Of a stretch of DNA of 36,389 nucleotides, positions 32,259-36,389 are shown one piece after another. This DNA is from an uncultured Eubacteriales bacterium (lineage in GTDB: Bacteria; Bacillota; Clostridia; UMGS1883), in contig CAJJUC010000004.1 in assembly GCA_905195005.1 (NCBI GenBank), positions 1-36,389 of the forward strand. The letters run 5' to 3'. The notes under the pieces were generated by a model. The model saw nothing but the letters and a program-made list of their open reading frames with translations. It made no database searches and had not been told where the DNA came from. A program made the position numbers and the translations under genes. Position 1 is the first letter of the stretch. Each line of letters starts with the position of its first letter.

Positions 32259-34616
32259 TCAGTTAAGCACCGTTCCGGCGCTGCCGTGCGATTCGGTCGG
32301 GTTGTGCTGCTCGTGTGACGGTGATGTTGTGCTGCCGGAGGAGCTGCCTCCCGAGGAACTGCCGCCGGAAGTGCTGCCCGTACTCTGTGAGCTGCTTCCG
32401 CTTTGTGTGCCGCGGTTTGTTTCACCGGTTTCTTCGTCCTGAACGTCACCGGCAACATCTTCATTCTTTTTGATTACCTCCGTGGTTGTTGCGGGAGCTG
32501 CTCCGTGTGAAAGCTTGTTCTGATTGAATTTATACGGATGCTCGTTACAAGTCTTTTTCGGAACATTGCCCTTTGCAAATACCTTCGCTTTAACCTTCGG
32601 GCAAAGCGGAGTTGTCGGAAGTCCGCTGTCAGCGCAAACCATAACGGTAAGCTCCTTGGAATCGTTATCATCAAAAAATTCCTTGTTTTTAAGCCCTTTA
32701 TGAACCTCCGTCATAACCTTGCGCCATGCAACGGCGGCAGGGTTCGGGGAAAATCCCCGGAGGGAGGCCTGCTGGTCATATCCGAACCACACAGCGCCTA
32801 CATAGTACGGCGTGTATCCGACGAACCATCTGTCCATATTGCTTGAGGTTGTACCGGTTTTTCCGGCAGCGCGCATTCCCGGAATTGCCGCCGCGCGGCC
32901 CGTGCCGCCCGTTACAACATCGGTCATCATGCTCACCATATCGCGCGCCGTTGTTTCGCTGATTGCAATTTTCCCTTTCTTATCGTGCTCAAGCAAAACC
33001 TTTCCATTTGAATCAAGCACCTTCGTGTACGTTGACGGCGTGATATAAGTTCCGCCGTTCGGGAAAACGCAGTATGCCGCGCACATTTCAAGAACCGTAA
33101 CGCCGTCCGTAAGTCCGCCGAGTGCAATCTGAGAAAGTCCTATATCCGTAAAAACTTTCCCGTTTCTCTTATCGGATTCAATAAGAGATGAAATGTGGTA
33201 TCTGTCACGCAGAAAGTCGAAGGAAGCTTCAGGCGTAATATAATCGCAGATTTTAACCGCAGGAATATTTCTCGAGCCTCTCAGCGCCGCACGCACCGTG
33301 ATTCTGCCGAGGAAGCGCCTGTCATCGTTGCGCGGCGTCCAGTTGCCGAAGCTGATTTTTGAATCGTTCACAATTGTGGACGGCGTTACAAGTCCGTACT
33401 CAATCGCCGGGGAATATACCGACAGCGGCTTGATTGATGAACCGGGCTGGCGCAGCGTTTGCGTGGCGCGGTTAAGAGTGCGCTTGCCCTCTTTTTCTCC
33501 GCGACCGCCGACGAGCGCCTTAACAAGCCCCGTGTAAGGATCCATTATAACCATTGAGGACTGCGGCTGAACCGTTCCGCGCCCTTTCTGAAATGCGGAA
33601 TCATCCCGGTAAACCGCGTCAAGCTTCGCCTGAATGTTGGAATCGATGGAAAGGTATATCCTCAGTCCGCCGTTATAAAGCACCTTACTGGCAAATTCGC
33701 GCGTATAATTGTATTTATCCATTAAATCCTTGATAATCTGGTCAATTGCCGCGTCCACAAAATAGCTTTGGCTGTTTTTGTTTTCATCGGGATTGGATTT
33801 TGCGAAAACAAGCTTCTCGTCCTTTGCCTCCGTATATTCATCCTCGGTGATAAGTCCCAGCTCAAGCATTTTCTTAAGGATAATAAGCTGCCGTTCCTTA
33901 TTATTATCGGGATTTACAAGAGGATCGTATTTTGTCGGGAATTTTGTAATCCCGGCAATCGAAGCACACTCCGCAAGCGAAAGCTCCGAAACCTCTTTGT
34001 TGAAATATACATGCGCGGCGCTCGCAACACCGTTGCACTTCTGACTGAGATAAATCGTATTTAAGTAATATTCGAGAATTTCATCCTTGGAAAGCTGCTT
34101 TTCAAGATTGTATGCACGGTAGATTTCCTGGATTTTTCTCTTAACGGAATAATCATCGTACTTCGTAAGATTTTTTATCAGCTGCTGCGTAATCGTACTT
34201 CCGCCGTAGCTTGAGTGACCCTTGTGTGCAACATACTGAATCGTTGCACCGGCGAGCCTTTTAATGTCAAAGCCGCAATGACTGTAAAAACGCTCATCCT
34301 CAATAGCGATAAAAGCGTTTTTGAGATATTCGGGAATATCGCTGCTGCTTACCCAAATTCGGTTCTCCGTGTCATAAAGCCTTTCAAGCTCCTCCGTTTC
34401 GCCCGTTTCGGGATTCGTTGCGTAAACGAACGATGTCAAGTTAAGCCTGAGATTGTCCACGTCAACCAAGTCCGTTTTTTCAACGTACCCGAACAGCGAG
34501 CCGGCAACAAGCCCCACAACCGCAATTCCGCATATAAAAAAGGTAAGGAAAATTACCAGCAGCGATTTGAGGAATATGTTCATCGGTTTTTTTGCCCGTT
34601 TTCGTTTCTTGCTCAT
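32259..34616 (-). CDS. Class A penicillin-binding protein (PBP1A type)
   Basis: A bifunctional peptidoglycan synthase of 785 residues. A basic N-terminus and one membrane anchor (about 12-42) are followed by the GT51 glycosyltransferase: E106 in AIEDERFYSHCG is catalytic, with STITQQLIKNL and YLNTIYLS. The transpeptidase domain has S393-S-I-K396 in RQPGSSIKPL, S448-R-N450 and K586-T-G588. The tail (about 710-785) is rich in Ser, Gly, Thr and Gln, a disordered exported stretch common in Firmicutes PBP1. AAGGAG before ATG 34616 fixes the start. It is the first gene of a three-gene operon with the DUF6106-like gene and nnr. Together with the flippase at 4020 it covers lipid II export and use. 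Confidence 0.96.
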   Translation of the reverse strand: MSKKRKRAKKPMNIFLKSLLVIFLTFFICGIAVVGLVAGSLFGYVEKTDLVDVDNLRLNLTSFVYATNPETGETEELERLYDTENRIWVSSSDIPEYLKNAFIAIEDERFYSHCGFDIKRLAGATIQYVAHKGHSSYGGSTITQQLIKNLTKYDDYSVKRKIQEIYRAYNLEKQLSKDEILEYYLNTIYLSQKCNGVASAAHVYFNKEVSELSLAECASIAGITKFPTKYDPLVNPDNNKERQLIILKKMLELGLITEDEYTEAKDEKLVFAKSNPDENKNSQSYFVDAAIDQIIKDLMDKYNYTREFASKVLYNGGLRIYLSIDSNIQAKLDAVYRDDSAFQKGRGTVQPQSSMVIMDPYTGLVKALVGGRGEKEGKRTLNRATQTLRQPGSSIKPLSVYSPAIEYGLVTPSTIVNDSKISFGNWTPRNDDRRFLGRITVRAALRGSRNIPAVKICDYITPEASFDFLRDRYHISSLIESDKRNGKVFTDIGLSQIALGGLTDGVTVLEMCAAYCVFPNGGTYITPSTYTKVLDSNGKVLLEHDKKGKIAISETTARDMVSMMTDVVTGGTGRAAAIPGMRAAGKTGTTSSNMDRWFVGYTPYYVGAVWFGYDQQASLRGFSPNPAAVAWRKVMTEVHKGLKNKEFFDDNDSKELTVMVCADSGLPTTPLCPKVKAKVFAKGNVPKKTCNEHPYKFNQNKLSHGAAPATTTEVIKKNEDVAGDVQDEETGETNRGTQSGSSSQSTGSTSGGSSSGGSSSGSTTSPSHEQHNPTESHGSAGTVLN

Positions 34617-34768
34617 ATGTATCCACTCCTTGTCTGTACATGGCAGAATAATAAATTCAACCACATTAAACTATAACATAAAGACATTAAAAAAGTGTTA
34701 CAAAGCAATAAATAATTGAATAAATATGCGCATAACGTCAAAGAATAGTGGTAAAGGGAGGAGATTAT

Positions 34769-35137
34769 TTGAAAAAGACCTTGATATTGGCAGCAGGCGC
34801 CGCCCTTTGCATTGTGACTTTTTGCGGAACCTTTTCGGGATATGTGTCCGGCGCAAGGCTAAAACAGGGAACAAAAGTTCCGATTGAGGCAAAGGCAAGC
34901 GGAGAAAAATCTGCCGTACCGCTCGCGCCGAAAATGAGCAATGAGTATATTGTGGGAGAAAAAAACGGTAAAATTGTTTTATTTCGCAAAACAACGGACG
35001 GAACGCCTCTCGTGTGGGAGGAGTACGACAGCGATATTTCGGCGCTTCCGAAGACGGACAAGGAGGAGCTTGCGGACGGAATCGCGGCAGAATCTCTTGA
35101 AGCGGCGCTGCAAATAATAGAAGATTTCACAAGCTGA
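34769..35137 (+). CDS. BofC C-terminal-domain-like exported protein
   Basis: A 122-residue secreted or membrane-anchored protein. An N-terminal hydrophobic segment (KKTLILAAGAALCIVTFCG) is followed by a variable linker and a C-terminal domain of about 65 residues: NEYIVGEKNGKIVLFRK, WEEYDSDISALPKTDKEEL, GIAAESLEAALQIIEDF. This matches my memory of the BofC C-terminal domain (forespore regulator that tunes SpoIVB signalling) and other short Clostridia proteins with it. Start TTG at 34769 has GGGAGGAG five bases upstream; a GTG at 34748 would put that site inside the gene. It is divergent from PBP1A. A sporulation role is inferred, not shown. Confidence 0.72.
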   Translation: MKKTLILAAGAALCIVTFCGTFSGYVSGARLKQGTKVPIEAKASGEKSAVPLAPKMSNEYIVGEKNGKIVLFRKTTDGTPLVWEEYDSDISALPKTDKEELADGIAAESLEAALQIIEDFTS

Positions 35138-35163
35138 AAAAAGGCGTTCCCTAACAAAAAAAG

Positions 35164-35474
35164 AAGGGGCTGTAGCAAAAGTCACAACCCGATAAGGAAG
35201 TATTGGTTTTGAAAGCCGTTCTTTAAGTTTATACTTCGTAAACAGGCAGCCGTATACGTCAGTATTACGACTGCCTGTTTACTTGTCTAAATCTTAAATT
35301 CCGACCTTCAAAACTGCTTTGCACCCTGTAAACAATATTTTTTGATGAAGTTCAAGGCAAAAAAGCGAGTAATCCTGTCGGATTTCGAGCCTTTTTTAAC
35401 GCTGAAATTCGCAAAAAAGATGTTTAGCAGGGCAATACTTCCTTACCGGGCTGTGGCTAAAGTCACAACCCCTT
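35164..35474. repeat. 311-bp branched palindromic element, MITE or structured RNA
   Basis: No ORF. The ends are two 24-nt hairpins, 35167-35190 and 35448-35471 (22 of 24 identical as direct repeats; GGGCTGT...CACAACCC). Next comes a perfect 13-bp inverted repeat, TAAGGAAGTATTG (35193-35205) and CAATACTTCCTTA (35433-35445). Inside lie two arms of equal size. The left, 35206-35314, pairs GTTTTGAA with TTCAAAAC at its base and GTAAACAGGCAG (35238-35249) with CTGCCTGTTTAC (35271-35282) above. The right, 35324-35432, pairs CCCTGTAAACA with TGTTTAGCAGGG (one bulge), then TTTTTTG near 35338 with CAAAAAA near 35412. The arms are joined by TGCTTTGCA (35315-35323). Overall a three-way fold. Ends counted as inverted match at 33 of 42. 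No clear target duplication. Confidence 0.7.
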
Positions 35475-35483
35475 CGAGCATTA

Positions 35484-36038
35484 TTATTCTGTTTTTTCGC
35501 AGATGAATTTGCCGAGTACAAAAACCACAACCGTGGAAATTATAATTTCCGGAATCATATATGTTCCATTATACGTAAGCGAATATGCCAGCACTGACTG
35601 ACCTTCATCGGCGTATACTCCCCAAATGAGAATACCTGATAAAATGTGGCAGACGTAGCGCAGCGCCGTAACGATAAATGCCGCAGCGGCAGCCGCAAAG
35701 CGCGTTTTGCCGAAAAGCCTGTAAAACAGTCCGGCGAGTCCCAGCACGCCGAATGCAATTATGTAATCAAGTGCGATTACAAGCAGATAGCTTATAAAAT
35801 TGCGCGTCGGCGGCGGATAAAATCCCTGAATCATCTGAATCAGCGCGTATACAAGCGATGATGCCAAGCCCCATTTTGTCCCGAGCATAATTGAAACCGC
35901 AATAATCGGAACCATGCTTGCAATCGTAATCGAACCGCCCTGCATCCACGGCGCGGGTATAACCTTTGATACCCATGCAAGCGCCGTTGCCAGCGCAATC
36001 ATAAGCGCGCTTGTCGTTATTTTCTTTGTGGATGACAT
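35484..36038 (-). CDS. thiT: ECF transporter S component for thiamine
   Basis: A 184-residue membrane protein that binds thiamine for an ECF-type ABC importer (needs shared EcfAA'T). About six hydrophobic helices. The N-terminus TKKITTSALMIALATALAWV is typical of S components and carries the EcfT-contacting small-residue pattern. QGGSITIASMVPII and YLLVIALDYIIAFGVLGLAG fit the ThiT pattern. Start ATG 36038 has GGAGG eight bases upstream. The TPP riboswitch and an attenuator in the leader make the thiamine assignment strong. The element at 35164-35474 stands ten bases after the stop, in place of an ordinary terminator. Confidence 0.95.
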   Translation of the reverse strand: MSSTKKITTSALMIALATALAWVSKVIPAPWMQGGSITIASMVPIIAVSIMLGTKWGLASSLVYALIQMIQGFYPPPTRNFISYLLVIALDYIIAFGVLGLAGLFYRLFGKTRFAAAAAAFIVTALRYVCHILSGILIWGVYADEGQSVLAYSLTYNGTYMIPEIIISTVVVFVLGKFICEKTE

Positions 36039-36084
36039 GAAATAACCTCCTTTCCTTATAAAATGCCTGATCTGACATGACAGC

Positions 36085-36117
36085 AAAAAACGGGTCATGC
36101 CTGCGTGACATAACCCG
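36085..36117 (-). terminator. Attenuator of the TPP riboswitch
   Basis: On the minus strand, CGGGTTATG pairs with CATGACCCG (one bulged T on one side, one G on the other) and is followed by six Ts at 36090-36085. It stands between the aptamer and the thiT ribosome binding site, so TPP binding probably ends transcription here. Confidence 0.85.
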
Positions 36118-36131
36118 AATAAATTTACACT

Positions 36132-36236
36132 GTTTTCCCTACGTTGGCATTATCCAAATCAGGTTACGGGCGCAAAGCCCGAGGGTCAAAGCGGAAACAC
36201 GCTTAATCTCAGCCTGCTTAAAGCAAGCACCCCTCT
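36132..36236 (-). ncRNA. TPP riboswitch (THI element)
   Basis: Minus-strand sequence shows the conserved order GGGGTGC, GCTGAGA, ACCC, then AACCTGATTTGGATAATGCC and GCGTAGGGAA-like ending (here ACGTAGGGAA). These are the helix P1/P2 bases, the pyrimidine-binding TGAGA bulge and the pyrophosphate-binding ATAATGCCA of the aptamer. The variable arm P3a carries CGGGC/GCCCG. It controls thiT, as expected from the family. Confidence 0.97.
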
Positions 36237-36267
36237 TATTCTTTTCGTGCAGCTTCTGCACCCTTTC

Positions 36268-36296
36268 ATTATATATCCGGCATGTATTTATGTCAA
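36268..36296 (-). promoter_or_regulatory. Promoter of the thiT transcript
   Basis: On the minus strand TTGACA (36296-36291) and TATAAT (36273-36268) are exactly 17 bases apart, full consensus. Transcription starts near 36261, and the first bases (GTGCAGAAGCTGCAC) form a small hairpin before the aptamer. Confidence 0.9.
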
Positions 36297-36344
36297 TGAT
36301 TTTTATCTAAATATCAAAAAAATCTAAAAAAAACAAAAAAGGAG

Positions 36345-36373
36345 TTGACAAGAGGAGGAAAAGGTGGTAATAT
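36345..36373 (+). promoter_or_regulatory. Promoter reading off the right edge
   Basis: TTGACA (36345-36350) and TAATAT (36368-36373) are 17 bases apart, with an A-rich stretch upstream that could act as an UP element. The transcript would begin near 36380, ten bases from the end of the window, so its product cannot be seen. Confidence 0.7.
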
Positions 36374-36389
36374 AGCATACGTTGCACCG

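Noticed and set aside
32237..32464. 76-residue N-terminal extension of the DUF6106-like protein
   Set aside because: It overlaps the low-complexity PBP1A tail in another frame, is Ala/His/Arg-rich, and a good RBS stands before 32236.
35164..35474. CRISPR array or transposase-carrying insertion sequence
   Set aside because: Only two copies of the end repeat, no regular spacers, and no ORF inside the 311 bp.

Overview
The window looks like chromosomal DNA of a spore-former-type Clostridia (Firmicutes), probably an uncultured or gut-associated lineage. Evidence: Gram-positive consensus promoters (TTGACA-17-TATAAT) and strong Shine-Dalgarno sites, a SpoVB/MurJ-type flippase, a BofC-like exported protein, a MazE/MazF pair close to nnr, a short archaeal-type ProS, a DUF6106-like membrane protein, an FprA flavodiiron protein, and a TPP riboswitch in front of an ECF thiamine S-component. 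No tRNA, rRNA, CRISPR, phage or transposase gene is visible.

Layout. 1-242: AT-rich, no supportable gene. 243-3967 (+): tandem-OB SSB-like protein, glmS, fprA-type flavodiiron protein, closed by a perfect 26-bp hairpin that also terminates the opposing operon. 4020-8481 (-): compact surface-polysaccharide operon (DegT aminotransferase, priming sugar-phosphate transferase, GT2, MurJ/SpoVB flippase). 8710-10464 (+): Na/Pi cotransporter with PhoU-like tail. 10465-10991: regulatory/intergenic stretch with a terminator, a hairpin, a 23-codon ORF with a strong RBS and a consensus promoter. 10992-14287 (+): OmpR-type response regulator, histidine kinase interrupted by an in-frame TGA, HtrA-like protease. 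14361-15086 (-): SGNH hydrolase with its own perfect-consensus promoter. 15168-15959 (-): AraC regulator divergent from a six-gene, translationally coupled catabolic operon (16077-21701, +): two sugar-phosphate-isomerase-like TIM barrels alternating with two Gfo/Idh/MocA oxidoreductases, then mannonate dehydratase (uxuA) and an SDR mannonate oxidoreductase. 21790-24322 (-): two tandem paralogous S11 D,D-carboxypeptidases, the upstream one frameshifted and with an altered SxN motif. 24403-28907 (+): a Cys-rich YkgJ-like protein, proS, and a GH31 alpha-glycosidase. 28983-34616 (-): lipoprotein-like gene after mazEF, then nnr, a DUF6106-like gene and PBP1A. 34769-35137 (+): BofC-like protein. 35164-35474: a 311-bp non-coding element that folds as two 109-nt hairpin arms on a 13-bp stem, flanked by near-identical small hairpins. 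35484-36300 (-): thiT with TPP riboswitch, attenuator and promoter. The right edge carries a promoter firing out of the window.

How they work together. Envelope biogenesis dominates (glmS supplies GlcN-6-P; flippase, PBP1A, carboxypeptidases, EPS cassette, and an RR/HK/HtrA set typical of envelope-stress control). The second theme is carbohydrate use (the AraC-controlled uronate/keto-sugar operon, GH31, SGNH esterase-like hydrolase). The uxuA operon lacks the usual hexuronate isomerase and instead carries two isomerase/oxidoreductase pairs, so its substrate and entry chemistry are open. The two strongest unexplained items are that operon and the branched palindromic element at 35164-35474. 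All assignments are from reading the sequence and family knowledge; no search was run.
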